Assembly: GCF_947498095.1 (NCBI RefSeq) | Contig: NZ_CANMJE010000011.1 | Location: forward strand, 17,727-81,726 | Direction of reading: 5' to 3' | Source: an uncultured Shimia sp. | GTDB lineage: Bacteria; Pseudomonadota; Alphaproteobacteria; Rhodobacterales; Rhodobacteraceae | Length of the DNA stretch: 64,000 bases | Shown: positions 43,970-53,673 of the stretch, one piece after another | Layout: each line of letters starts with the position of its first letter | Numbering within the stretch: position 1 is the first letter of the stretch | Made by a program: the position numbers and the translations under genes | Notes under the pieces: model-generated | Seen by the model: only the letters and a program-made list of their open reading frames with translations | What the model was told of the DNA's origin: nothing | The model's database searches: none

Positions 43970-45052
43970 ATGACCCGTACGATCATTGAATCAAAAACAA
44001 AAACCACGATCATGGGCTTTGACCAGCCGTTCACAGTTATCGGTGAACGCATCAACCCGACGGGTCGTAAAATCCTGAACGCGGAGTTGGAAGCCGGTGA
44101 CTTCAGCCGTGTCGAAGCTGACGCCATTGCCCAAGTTGCAGCAGGTGCCACTGTTCTCGACATCAACTCGGGGGCTGTCTTTTCAAACAAGATGGCCGAA
44201 GACCCGCGTTACGCCGACAATAACTTTGTTGAACCTGACCTGATGCGCGAGCTGGTAAAACGTGTGCAAGCGATCACCGACTGCCCGCTCTGCATCGACT
44301 CGTCGGTTCCGGGCGCACTTGAGGCGGGCCTTGAGGCCGCCGAGGGTCGTCCTTTGTTGAACTCGGTGACCGGTGAAGAAGAGCGCCTGGAACTGGTTCT
44401 GCCACTGGTGAAAAAGTACAACGTCCCAGTTGTGGCCATTTCCAATGACGACACCGGCATCTCGGAAGACCCCGAAGTGCGTTTCGCCGTTGCCAAGAAG
44501 ATTGTCGAACGCGCTGCTGATTTCGGCATTCCGGCGCATGACATCGTTGTTGACCCACTTGTCATGCCAATCGGCGCGATGGGCACGGCGGGCTTGCAGG
44601 TGTTCGAACTGAACCGCCGACTGCGCAACGAGCTGGGCGTGAACACCACCTGCGGGGCTTCGAACATTTCGTTTGGTCTGCCCAACCGGCACGGCATCAA
44701 TAATGCCTTCCTGCCGATGGCTATGGCCACCGGAATGACATCGGCGATCATGAACCCCATTGCCCTGCCCGTTGGCCCCAAGAAGCTGGCCGAGAAAAAG
44801 GCCGAGGTTGAGGCCGCAGGAATTGTTCTGCCAGCTGATATGGATGACGAGGCATTCTGCCAGATGTTTGGCCTCGGCTCGACCAAGCCACGCGCCGGTA
44901 AGGAAATGGAGGCGATCCGTGCCGCCAACTTCCTGACAAACAACGACGATGGCGGTGCTGCGTGGATCAGCTTCAACAAGCAACCCGCCAAACCCGGTCA
45001 GGAAGGCCGTGGTCGTGGGGGTCGCACAGGTGGTCGCCGCCGCCGCGCCTGA
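43970..45052 (+). CDS. Methyltetrahydrofolate:corrinoid methyltransferase (pterin-binding TIM barrel) with RG-rich tail
   Basis: FTVIGERINPTGRKILNAELEAGDFSRVEADAIAQVAAGATVLDINSGAVFSNKMAEDPRYADN; VVDPLVMPIGAMG; GASNISFGLPNRHGINNAFLPMAMATGMTSAIMNP. Confidence 0.88.
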   Translation: MTRTIIESKTKTTIMGFDQPFTVIGERINPTGRKILNAELEAGDFSRVEADAIAQVAAGATVLDINSGAVFSNKMAEDPRYADNNFVEPDLMRELVKRVQAITDCPLCIDSSVPGALEAGLEAAEGRPLLNSVTGEEERLELVLPLVKKYNVPVVAISNDDTGISEDPEVRFAVAKKIVERAADFGIPAHDIVVDPLVMPIGAMGTAGLQVFELNRRLRNELGVNTTCGASNISFGLPNRHGINNAFLPMAMATGMTSAIMNPIALPVGPKKLAEKKAEVEAAGIVLPADMDDEAFCQMFGLGSTKPRAGKEMEAIRAANFLTNNDDGGAAWISFNKQPAKPGQEGRGRGGRTGGRRRRA

Positions 45053-45078
45053 TCCCATTTACACAAACTTCTTGAAAG

Positions 45079-45109
45079 ACGGTCGGGAGAAATCCCGGCC
45101 GTTTTTTTT
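45079..45109 (+). terminator. Rho-independent terminator
   Basis: ACGGTCGGGA-GAAA-TCCCGGCCGT followed by TTTTTTT. Confidence 0.88.
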
Positions 45110-45130
45110 AGTCCAAATCCTGATACCGGG

Positions 45131-46726
45131 TTACGACCGCTTTTTGCGTGCGCGAAAATCAAAAGCGCCGTCTGTCGGGTCTTCGTCAGCAGCAAACATC
45201 GCGTGTTTCTGGATCTTCTGAGTGCCAGTCACCGGAATCTCGGCCACAAAACGTATCCACCCCGGCGCCTTGTAATAGGCCAGCCGCTCAAAACACCATT
45301 CAAACAGCTTCTGTGCCTGAGCATGATCGCCATCGCCCATAATACAGGCCATGACCTCTTCGTCGCGCATTGAGTCCGACACAGCCAGCACCGCGACCCT
45401 TTCGACAGACGGGTGATCCTGCAGGCAGGCCTCAATCTCGGCGGCAGCAATGTTCTCGCCGGATCGGCGGATAATGTTCTTCTTGCGATCCACGAAATAG
45501 ATCACATCCTCGGCATCCATCATGACTGTATCCCCGGTGTGAAACCACCCCCCACGCCAGGCCTCTTCAGTCGCTTCGAGCAGGTTCAGATACCCGGAAA
45601 ACGCGCCTTTTCTGGGCGTTTCGGCACTGTATCGGATCACCATTTCTCCGGGCATGCCACGGGGAAGCTCATTGTCATTCTCATCAACCACCCGGACATC
45701 CAAACCCGCACTAGGGCGGCCCATCGCGCGCGTCTCAATATGCCGGGGCGCATCGTGCATGCTGAGGATGCGGCACATTTCGGTCATGCCCCAGACCTCG
45801 ATCAAGGGAAAGCCAAAGCGCGCTTCGAATGGCGCGTGCAGTGTTGGTTCAACGCCAGCCCCGACAGCAAATCTGATCTTGTTTTGGTGATCCCACTCAG
45901 TCGGAGGTAGGTTCATCAGGGCCGGGATTACGATGCCGAGATAATGCGCAATCGTGGCGCCCGTTTCTGACAATTCAAGCCACCACGCGCTGGCGCGAAA
46001 CCGCTCCGGGATAATCTGGCAATTTCCAGTGTCGATCATCGCGAACAGTACAAGGATAGCGGCATTCACATGAAACAACGGCAACGGACAATAGAGCCGA
46101 TCCTGCCCTTCGCGAAAATCAATGGCGCCGCCCCGCGAGGCATACCACTGCCCCATCTCAACCTCATAGGCATGGGACATTATGCATCCCTTGGGACGTC
46201 CGGTCGTGCCTGAGGTGTAGATCAGGCTGGCCTCGGTCTCGCCTGTGATATCCGGCGCGTCAGAAGCGCTTTGAACAGTTGGAAGCTTTGGGAGGTCGAC
46301 CGTCATTTCGACGCAAGGCACGCCACGCCCGGACTGGTCGATGCCCTGCGACATGAGGTCAAGGTACTCCGGGGCTGAAATCACCAAAACCGATGCGCTG
46401 TCCTGCAAAAGATAGGCAACTTCAGCCGCGCGGTAATCCGGGTTAACCGGAACCCAACTGATGCCCAACCCATTGAGAGCCAATTTGAGCAAGAGCATCT
46501 CGGGGCGGTTTCCCAACAGAACGGCCACGCGCATCCCCGCGACATACCCCGCCGCTCGAAACACGTCCTGCCATCTCTGGACTGTTTCCAGCGCGACACC
46601 ATAGGTCAGCTCATACCCGCCGGGGTGATATGGTCGTGCAGCGTCCACAGGCACGTGCAAAAGCGCGTTCTCACCGTAAGTTTTTGCTTTGGCGTCGAAA
46701 AACGTCCCTATGGTTTGGAAATTCAT
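45131..46726 (-). CDS. AMP-binding acyl-CoA synthetase / ligase
   Basis: ASLIYTSGTTGRPKGCIMSHAY...VWGMTEMC...GWFHTGDTVMMDAEDVIYFVDRKKNIIRRSGENIAAAEIE. Confidence 0.92.
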   Translation of the reverse strand: MNFQTIGTFFDAKAKTYGENALLHVPVDAARPYHPGGYELTYGVALETVQRWQDVFRAAGYVAGMRVAVLLGNRPEMLLLKLALNGLGISWVPVNPDYRAAEVAYLLQDSASVLVISAPEYLDLMSQGIDQSGRGVPCVEMTVDLPKLPTVQSASDAPDITGETEASLIYTSGTTGRPKGCIMSHAYEVEMGQWYASRGGAIDFREGQDRLYCPLPLFHVNAAILVLFAMIDTGNCQIIPERFRASAWWLELSETGATIAHYLGIVIPALMNLPPTEWDHQNKIRFAVGAGVEPTLHAPFEARFGFPLIEVWGMTEMCRILSMHDAPRHIETRAMGRPSAGLDVRVVDENDNELPRGMPGEMVIRYSAETPRKGAFSGYLNLLEATEEAWRGGWFHTGDTVMMDAEDVIYFVDRKKNIIRRSGENIAAAEIEACLQDHPSVERVAVLAVSDSMRDEEVMACIMGDGDHAQAQKLFEWCFERLAYYKAPGWIRFVAEIPVTGTQKIQKHAMFAADEDPTDGAFDFRARKKRS

Positions 46727-46846
46727 GTCACCTGCACCCCTCTGGAAAACAGAATAACCGCAAAGTGCCATGACGCAACGGGGCATCTTCCAACAGGAAA
46801 CATTGCGCGTTACGATCCCGCAATCCAAGTCAAAGGAACCAAGCGC

Positions 46847-48259
46847 TTGCTCGCCAGCTATTCCCTGATCCTACTGATCCTGCTCGAGGGCGTGGCGATC
46901 TACTTCGCCTATCGCGCCGTGACCGGGGCGCGCACTCCGCAAGGGTCGGTGGCTTGGGTGTTGTTCCTGATCCTCGCACCTTATGCTGGCATTATCGCCT
47001 ACATATTCCTCGGTCATCACCGCATGAACGGCTATGTCATCGCGCGCCGCAAGTCCGAGCGCGTGCTGGAAGGAATTAAGAGCGCGCGCAAAGCCCATCC
47101 CTCCAAGGGTGACGCCGCAGCCCTTGGGTATGCAGGGTTTGAAGCTCAGGCCGCGGCCCCGGTGCTGTCGGGCAATGCGTTTGAATTACTGATCGACGGT
47201 GACGAAACCTTTGAGGCCATGTTTGAGGCCATCAGGTCCGCCAAATCTTATGTGTTGATTCAATTCTACATCGTGCGGGATGACACGTTAGGGCGACTGA
47301 TGCAGGCCGAATTGATGGCCGTGGCAGAGCGTGGTGTCAAAGTTCGCTTTCTCTACGATTCCATAGGCAGCGCCCGCCTTAGCAACAGCTACATCCAGAC
47401 CCTGCAGGATGCGGGGGTTGAGATGCTGGACACGAATGCCTTGAAGGGCCCGACCAACCGCCGGCAGGTGAACTTTAGAAATCACCGAAAAACGCTGATC
47501 GTGGATGGACATGTGGGGTTTATTGGTGGCCACAACCTGGGTGATGAATACCTTGGGAACGATCCGAACATGGGGCATTGGCGGGATACACATTGCATGT
47601 TGCGCGGACCGATGGTGAACCAGCTACAACTGGTCTTTACCGAAGACTGGTACTGGGCGACCCAAGACTCTTTGCTGGATGCGTTGGATTGGACCATGCA
47701 AAGGCAGCCCGAGGACATGGACGGGTTGATCCTACCCTCAGGTCCGGCGGATGAACTTGAGACTGGAAGCCTCTACTATTGCTCAGCAATTCGCGCCGCA
47801 AAAGAACGAATCTGGATATCAACACCCTATTTTGTCCCGGACGGAGATATCGCCACAGCACTTAAGGTTGCGGCGCTCAGTGGTGTTGACGTGCGCATTT
47901 TGATCCCGAACAAGGCAGACCATTGGGCAACTTACCTGGCAAGCTATGGCTACTTTGACATGATGCGTGCAACCGGCGTTCAGTTCTGGCGGTATGAGAA
48001 TGGGTTTATGCACCAGAAGGTTCTGTTAGTGGATGAAACCATCGCTTCTGTCGGAACGTTCAATATGGATGCGCGGTCATGTCGGTTGAATTTCGAAGCC
48101 ACGGCAATGGTCTTTGATCCACGCGCGGCGCAAGACGTCGCTGCGATGTTCAAAGCGGACTTTGCGCAATCTTACGAGTTTACAGAAAACCTGGCGGAGC
48201 AACCGTTGTGGGTTCGACTTGGCGCCCCCGTCGCACGCCTGTTTGCGCCGCTACTCTGA
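46847..48259 (+). CDS. cls: Cardiolipin synthase (two PLD HKD motifs); exact start uncertain
   Basis: FRNHRKTLIVDGHVGFIGGHNLGDEYLG and FMHQKVLLVDETIASVGTFNMDARSCRLNFE; two N-terminal TM helices. No clear ATG near the predicted N-terminus; TTG at 46847 is one option. Confidence 0.85.
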   Translation: MLASYSLILLILLEGVAIYFAYRAVTGARTPQGSVAWVLFLILAPYAGIIAYIFLGHHRMNGYVIARRKSERVLEGIKSARKAHPSKGDAAALGYAGFEAQAAAPVLSGNAFELLIDGDETFEAMFEAIRSAKSYVLIQFYIVRDDTLGRLMQAELMAVAERGVKVRFLYDSIGSARLSNSYIQTLQDAGVEMLDTNALKGPTNRRQVNFRNHRKTLIVDGHVGFIGGHNLGDEYLGNDPNMGHWRDTHCMLRGPMVNQLQLVFTEDWYWATQDSLLDALDWTMQRQPEDMDGLILPSGPADELETGSLYYCSAIRAAKERIWISTPYFVPDGDIATALKVAALSGVDVRILIPNKADHWATYLASYGYFDMMRATGVQFWRYENGFMHQKVLLVDETIASVGTFNMDARSCRLNFEATAMVFDPRAAQDVAAMFKADFAQSYEFTENLAEQPLWVRLGAPVARLFAPLL

Positions 48260-49114
48260 CCCTGATGGCTTTTGACGCGCAAGATCGCCCAAAGTGGCGT
48301 TGAACTCGGCCCCCAGCAAAAACATAGCCGCCATAAGGTACATGAACACCAAGGCCGACATGACCCCGGCGAGACCGGCATAGGTTACGGAATAGGTTGA
48401 GAAGTTGCTGATATAGAACTCAAATCCCGTGCCACAAATGCCCCACAGGATCAGCGTCAGAACAACGCCGGGGACAAGCGCACGCACTGGGCGTTTCACG
48501 CCCGGCAACCACTTATGGCAGGCAAACAACGCGAAGATCATCACCAACGCCGTGACCGCGGTACCGAGGAACTCGCCCGAGAGCGCCTCAAGATGCAGGA
48601 TTGGGAGGATGTCGGCGACGTATCTCAGGTAGATCGGCAGAACCACGCTGAACAGCCCGGCAACCGTTACCAGTAACGCGCCAAAGACCGCAAAGCCGAC
48701 CGCCAAGAGGCGGAGTTTCCACGCCGGGCGCGGGTCATCACGATCGTGATAGGCCGCACTGATTGCCTGTCGCACAGCGTCAAAACCGTTTGAGGCAAAG
48801 AGGATCGTCAACAAAGCCCCCAAGGTCAGAGTCCCGCCGCCACTTGTTTCCAGAACCGCGCGGACCTCGTTTTCAATCGGGTCAGCTATGGCGTCGGGCC
48901 ATGAGCCGAACACGACGTCCAGCAGGTCGTTGAGATCCGACCCGGACGCCTGAAGACCGGCTTCGGACAACATGCCCGCAAGAGCAAGCACCACGATACA
49001 GAACGGAAATATGGCCAGCATCATCGACAAGGCGACATGGCTGGAAAATACCAATCCCCCTTTGCGGGAAAAGCGGCTGAGTGCAGTCTTAAATGCGGGA
49101 CAGAACAACTCCAT
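48251..49114 (-). CDS. YihY/UPF0761 family inner-membrane protein
   Basis: MELFCPAFKTALSRFSRKGGLVFSSHVALSMMLAIFPFCIVVLAL...FASNGFDAVRQAISAAYHDRDDPRPAWKLRLLAVGF. Confidence 0.88.
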   Translation of the reverse strand: MELFCPAFKTALSRFSRKGGLVFSSHVALSMMLAIFPFCIVVLALAGMLSEAGLQASGSDLNDLLDVVFGSWPDAIADPIENEVRAVLETSGGGTLTLGALLTILFASNGFDAVRQAISAAYHDRDDPRPAWKLRLLAVGFAVFGALLVTVAGLFSVVLPIYLRYVADILPILHLEALSGEFLGTAVTALVMIFALFACHKWLPGVKRPVRALVPGVVLTLILWGICGTGFEFYISNFSTYSVTYAGLAGVMSALVFMYLMAAMFLLGAEFNATLGDLARQKPSGSE

Positions 49115-49528
49115 GCCCTGTTGTTCCACGCCGAACGAGTCGGGGCAAGCAATTGGCACAAAGACGCATTTTTTTGGCACAACGCAACATAGAGATCGCT
49201 CGCTTCGCGCCCATCTCCCCCAGTGAAAGGGGCACCAAAAAGTCGCTTGGGCTTCGCGCGTTCTAAAAGTCTCTCTCTCCAGCGAAGCCTGCCCATACCC
49301 TCTGGATTGGCCTTGGCCAGTCGGGAAACTACTCACGGAACAAGGCCGGCGCCGGTGTTCGCATCGGCGTCTCCGGAATTCCGCGCACATGCGGAACCAT
49401 AACGATGCCTGTGAAGTTCGCACCCAGTTACGTGAACTGTGGGGGCATTGTGTCAGCCGCCTAGGGTTGGCCGTGTGAGCGTCTTGCCCCCTAGCTGGCG
49501 CTCACACGTTTCTCCGGCTTTCCGAACG

Positions 49529-49915
49529 TCACTGTTCGCGTGCTTTACGCACCTTGGTCACAATCTTGTCCCATCCAGAGTGAACCATTGGCCGCAGCGT
49601 GCTTCCAAAATGCGCCAATGCCGCCATTTCCCATCCCGGCGCGATGGCGAATTTGCCCTTGTCGATGCCTTTGACAATCTTAGCCGCGACGTCTTCGGCG
49701 CTCCACATCTTGGCCGAGGCAGTCATGGCCTTGGTTTCTTCAGGTTTGGTCTTGGATTCTTCAACCAATTGCGGGGTATCTGTGTCCGGCGGATAGACGA
49801 TAGATACTCCAATGCCGACAATCGCAAGCGGCTCACGCATTTTGTCGTGAGAACCATCTTGTTTCATGCCCTTATTCTTCTTTTCATGGCCGTCCCGTTC
49901 ATACTTTGTGAGCAT
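49529..49915 (-). pseudogene. C-terminal remnant of a short-chain dehydrogenase (3-ketodihydrosphingosine-reductase-like)
   Basis: GIGVSIVYPPDTDTPQLVEESKTKPEETKAMTASAKMWSAEDVAAKIVKGIDKGKFAIAPG...; no Rossmann GxxxGxG or YxxxK upstream in frame. Confidence 0.65.
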
Positions 49916-50152
49916 TAACTATTTGTGAATAATAACTAATGGAACACACGACCCAAGGTCGACAACTCGGAAAACACAATTTTTAAAATGCATCTTAATG
50001 CCTAGCGCCTTGTCTTTATTGCGCCATTGGCAGGCAGTATAGCATTTTGTCGCCTCGTTGCAGAAATAGTTAACGAGACTTCCACCTTACACTCTTGCTC
50101 AAAGCGCATGCCACATTGGTTTGCCTAGTCCATATGCTCACCATGAACGATG

Positions 50153-50180
50153 GGCGCATGGCGCATGGCGCATGGCGCAG
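50153..50180. repeat. Short tandem repeat (GGCGCAT)3 + GGCGCAG
   Basis: Direct reading of GGCGCATGGCGCATGGCGCATGGCGCAG. Confidence 0.9.
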
Positions 50181-50188
50181 ATGCTCAT

Positions 50189-51514
50189 CTATGAACCCGG
50201 CAATGCCTGTGCCAATGCTTTGGTCAGCTTTTCAACAAGTTCCTGCACTTGATCATCAGATATGATGAATGGCGGCGCCAACAGCACGTGATCCCCCCGC
50301 TTTCCATCCAGTGTTCCCCCCATAGGATAACAGATCAACCCTTCGGCAAAGGCCGCGGCTTTGAATTTTGCGTGGAGCTTTAGCCCGTCCGGAAAGGGTT
50401 CTTTGGTATCTCGGTCCGCCACCAGTTCGAGTCCCTGAAACAGGCCGACGCCACGGATATCTCCCACATGAGGATGCTGCCCGAGGCTCTGGTTCAACGC
50501 TTCACACAAGGCATCCCCCGTTGGATTGACCTTCGCCAACACATCATCATCTACCAAGCGCTCCAGCACGGCGAGCGCAGCGGCACAGGCGACCGGGTGG
50601 CCAAGATACGTGTGACCATGCTGAAAAAAGCCCGATCCCTGCTGAATGGCGTCATGGATTTCGCTGGTACACAACATGGCTCCGATGGGTTGATACCCGG
50701 CCCCAAGCCCCTTTGCGATGGCGCAGATATCTGGTGTCACGTCGTATTGCTCAGACGCAAACAACGTGCCAGTTCGCCCCATACCGCACATGACCTCGTC
50801 CAAAATCAACAAAATGCCGTGCTTGTCACAAATCGCCCGAATCCGCGCGAAATAGTCACCCACTGGCGGAACCGCTCCCAGCGTTGCCCCCACCACAGGT
50901 TCGGCAACAAAGGCCATGACGGTTTCGGGACCAAGTTCGTTAATCTGGCCTTCTAGCTCTTGAACCAGTCGATCCACAAAATCTGCATCCGTCTCGTCCA
51001 TGAGTTGTCCACGGTAGGCGTAACATGGCGACACGTGATTGACATCGATCAACATCGGCGCAAACTGTGCGCGCCTCCAGGCATTGCCACCGGTCGCCAA
51101 AGCGCCAAGCGTATTGCCGTGATAGCTTTGCCGCCGCGCAATCACTTTGTGCCGTTTGGGCTCGCCAATCTCTAGATAGTACTGCCGCGCAAGCTTGAGC
51201 GCCGACTCCATCGCCTCTGATCCGCCTGAAACGAAATACACCCGATCGAGATCCCCCGGGGCCAATGAAATCAGCTTCTCCGCGAGCTGCTCCGCTGGAT
51301 GCGATGTAAAGAATCCTGTGTGCGCAAAAGCCACCTGATCCAATTGCTGCTTTATCGCTTCGGTCACAAGCGTATCGCTATGACCCAAACATGAAACAGC
51401 CGCATCGCCGCAATTCAAAAAAGCCTTGCCCGACTTATCAAACAGGTAGGCACCTTCACCGTGCGAAACTTCAATCGGTGGGGCCTTGGAGTTGCGTGGA
51501 AATACATGACTCAT
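50189..51514 (-). CDS. Class-III aminotransferase (PLP-dependent, aspartate aminotransferase family)
   Basis: YFVSGGSEAMESALKLARQYYLE, GILLILDEVMCGMGRTGTLFASEQYDVTPDICAIAKGLGAGYQPIGAML. Confidence 0.92.
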   Translation of the reverse strand: MSHVFPRNSKAPPIEVSHGEGAYLFDKSGKAFLNCGDAAVSCLGHSDTLVTEAIKQQLDQVAFAHTGFFTSHPAEQLAEKLISLAPGDLDRVYFVSGGSEAMESALKLARQYYLEIGEPKRHKVIARRQSYHGNTLGALATGGNAWRRAQFAPMLIDVNHVSPCYAYRGQLMDETDADFVDRLVQELEGQINELGPETVMAFVAEPVVGATLGAVPPVGDYFARIRAICDKHGILLILDEVMCGMGRTGTLFASEQYDVTPDICAIAKGLGAGYQPIGAMLCTSEIHDAIQQGSGFFQHGHTYLGHPVACAAALAVLERLVDDDVLAKVNPTGDALCEALNQSLGQHPHVGDIRGVGLFQGLELVADRDTKEPFPDGLKLHAKFKAAAFAEGLICYPMGGTLDGKRGDHVLLAPPFIISDDQVQELVEKLTKALAQALPGS

Positions 51515-51648
51515 GGTAGACCCTCTCTCGGCAATTGGTCTGCAACCAGAGCAGCGCAGGCATCGGTGCTATATTTGGCCTTAAAACCAACGCACCAAGC
51601 CATCCACTTGTCCTGCTGGTTCACCCGCACCGTGTCATCATCTCTGGG

Positions 51649-51727
51649 GTTTCAAAGTGTGAAACATACATTTCAGTGATTGACAATAGTTGAAACGCTT
51701 GCGACCGTCTGTTTCAGGGAGTGAAAA
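51649..51727. promoter_or_regulatory. Putative RpiR operator region: two GTTTCA-N5-TGAAA(M) palindromes plus further half-sites
   Basis: GTTTCA-AAGTG-TGAAAC (51649-51665), TTTCA (51671), TGAAAC (51691), GTTTCA-GGGAG-TGAAAA (51711-51727) in the divergent intergenic region. Confidence 0.65.
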
Positions 51728-52605
51728 TGAATCACCGACAGACGCTCGAAGAACGCGTTGCGGAACGCTATTCCGGTCTATCCGGGCAGCTGCAAAAAGC
51801 GGCTGACTACGTTGTGACCAATCCTCTGGATATTGCCAGCCGCAGCCTTCGGGCCATCTCATCTGAGAGCAATGTTTCTCCGGCGACGTTTTCGCGACTT
51901 TCTCGCGCGTTGGGTTTTGACACGTTCGAAGAGATGAAAGACGTCTCGCGCTTGTCCGTTGGCCAGCAAGTGATCAGCATGTCTGAGAAGGCCGAACAGC
52001 TTCGAGTGGGAAATTCCTCTGGAAAATCAATGCTTCAGAGGCAAAGCAAAGCCTGCATCAACAATATCGAAAGCTTTGTGACCAAGGCTGATGAGGTCAG
52101 ACTGGAACAGGCCGCTGCGTCATTACGGAATGCAAAACGTGTCGTTCTTTTGGGGGCACTGGCCTCGACTGGAATGACCGAATACATGGGCTATCTGGCG
52201 CATTACTTCGCGCCGAATTGGACTTTGGCGGGACGCATGGGGGCATCACTTGGCTCCCAGATCGCCACGCTTGGCGCGGGCGACGCGCTGTTTATCGTCA
52301 CCAAAAGCCCCTATGCAAAACGGGCGGTTCAAGCGGCTGAGGTCGCCAAGACATCGGGCGCCGACGTGGTTCTGGTGACCGATTCCCACAAATGCCCGGG
52401 CCTGGCGCATGCGACCTATGGGTTCGTTGTACCGTCAGAAAGCCCGCAATTCTTCTCCTCTTATGTTGTGACGCTTGTGTTGATCGAAACACTGATTGCC
52501 ATGATCGTCGCAACCTCAGGGGCTGATGCAACCGCTGCGATCCGAAGGGTCGAGGCAAAAAACCAGGAACTCGGAGAATATTGGTCCGAGCCATCTTTTA
52601 ACTAG
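51727..52605 (+). CDS. MurR/RpiR family transcriptional regulator (HTH plus SIS domain)
   Basis: RYSGLSGQLQKAADYVVTNPLDIASRSLRAISSESNVSPATFSRLSRALGFDTFEEMK and SIS region RVVLLGALASTGMTEYMGYL; GTG at 51721 is an alternative start. Confidence 0.9.
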   Translation: MNHRQTLEERVAERYSGLSGQLQKAADYVVTNPLDIASRSLRAISSESNVSPATFSRLSRALGFDTFEEMKDVSRLSVGQQVISMSEKAEQLRVGNSSGKSMLQRQSKACINNIESFVTKADEVRLEQAAASLRNAKRVVLLGALASTGMTEYMGYLAHYFAPNWTLAGRMGASLGSQIATLGAGDALFIVTKSPYAKRAVQAAEVAKTSGADVVLVTDSHKCPGLAHATYGFVVPSESPQFFSSYVVTLVLIETLIAMIVATSGADATAAIRRVEAKNQELGEYWSEPSFN

Positions 52606-52617
52606 GGAGACTATGAT

Positions 52618-53583
52618 ATGTTGAAACATCTTAAACTTGGCGGCGCTGTGCTGCTTGGGGCGATGACGGCAGCCTCAATGACTGTCGCGCAAGAGTTCAT
52701 CTCGATCGGCACCGGTGGTGTGACCGGCGTTTACTATCCAACCGGCGGCGCGATCTGCCGTCTGGTCAACAAGTCGCGCAAAGAGCACGGCATTCGTTGT
52801 GCCGTCGAATCCACTGGTGGTTCGGTCTACAACATTAACACCATCAAAGCCGGAGAGCTTGAGTTCGGCGTTGCTCAGTCTGACTGGCAGCACCACGCCT
52901 ACAACGGCACCTCGAAGTTTGCGGACAACCCGTTCCCTGAAATTCGCGCCGTGATGTCGGTACACCCTGAACCCTTTACGCTGATCGTGCGCTCGGACAG
53001 TGGCATTACCGGCTTTGCAGACATCAAGGGCAAGCGCGTTAACGTTGGCAACCCCGGTTCCGGTCAACGCGCCACAATGGAAGTTGTGATGGACGCCTTT
53101 GGCATCGGCATGGACGATCTGGCCCTTGCGACCGAGTACAAAGGATCGGAAATGGCCAAGCAGCTTTGTGACGGCAACATTGACGCGATGATTTACACCA
53201 TCGGTCACCCGGCTGCCGCCATCAAAGAAGCCACAACCACCTGTGACGCGACCTTGGTCTCGGTCACCGGCGCACCGGTTGAAAAGCTGGTTGCGGACAA
53301 CCCCTTCTATCGCGTCGCGACGATTCCGGGCGGCATGTACAAGGGTACTGACGGCGACACCACGACATTTGGTGTAGGCGCCACTTTCGTGACATCAGCC
53401 AATGTCTCGGATGACGTTGTGTACATCGTTGCAAAGTCGGTGATGGAAAACATCGACGATTTCCGCGGTCTGCACCCTGCGTTCGCTAATCTTGAGCCTT
53501 CCCAGATGGTCAAAGACGGCCTGTCAGCTCCGCTGCATGACGGTGCCGCAAAGGCCTACAAAGAACTGGGCCTGATGGACTAA
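52618..53583 (+). CDS. TAXI family TRAP transporter solute-binding protein
   Basis: Signal peptide; FISIGTGGVTGVYYPTGGAICRLVNK...CAVESTGGSVYNINTIKAGELEFGVAQSDW. Confidence 0.95.
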   Translation: MLKHLKLGGAVLLGAMTAASMTVAQEFISIGTGGVTGVYYPTGGAICRLVNKSRKEHGIRCAVESTGGSVYNINTIKAGELEFGVAQSDWQHHAYNGTSKFADNPFPEIRAVMSVHPEPFTLIVRSDSGITGFADIKGKRVNVGNPGSGQRATMEVVMDAFGIGMDDLALATEYKGSEMAKQLCDGNIDAMIYTIGHPAAAIKEATTTCDATLVSVTGAPVEKLVADNPFYRVATIPGGMYKGTDGDTTTFGVGATFVTSANVSDDVVYIVAKSVMENIDDFRGLHPAFANLEPSQMVKDGLSAPLHDGAAKAYKELGLMD

Positions 53584-53603
53584 GGCCTAAGGCGAAATCA
53601 ACA

Positions 53604-53632
53604 AGACCGCCCGGGAAACCGGGCGGTTTTTC
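53604..53632 (+). terminator. GC hairpin with short T-tract (intra-operon attenuator)
   Basis: GACCGCCCGG-GAAA-CCGGGCGGT-TTTT between SBP and permease genes. Confidence 0.75.
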
Positions 53633-53673
53633 CAGTATATAAATAGTTATAAAACAAGGACCTGGGGGACAAC

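Noticed and set aside
49439-49918. 159-aa plus-strand ORF over the SDR remnant
   Set aside because: The minus strand carries recognisable SDR sequence; the plus strand reading has no domain.
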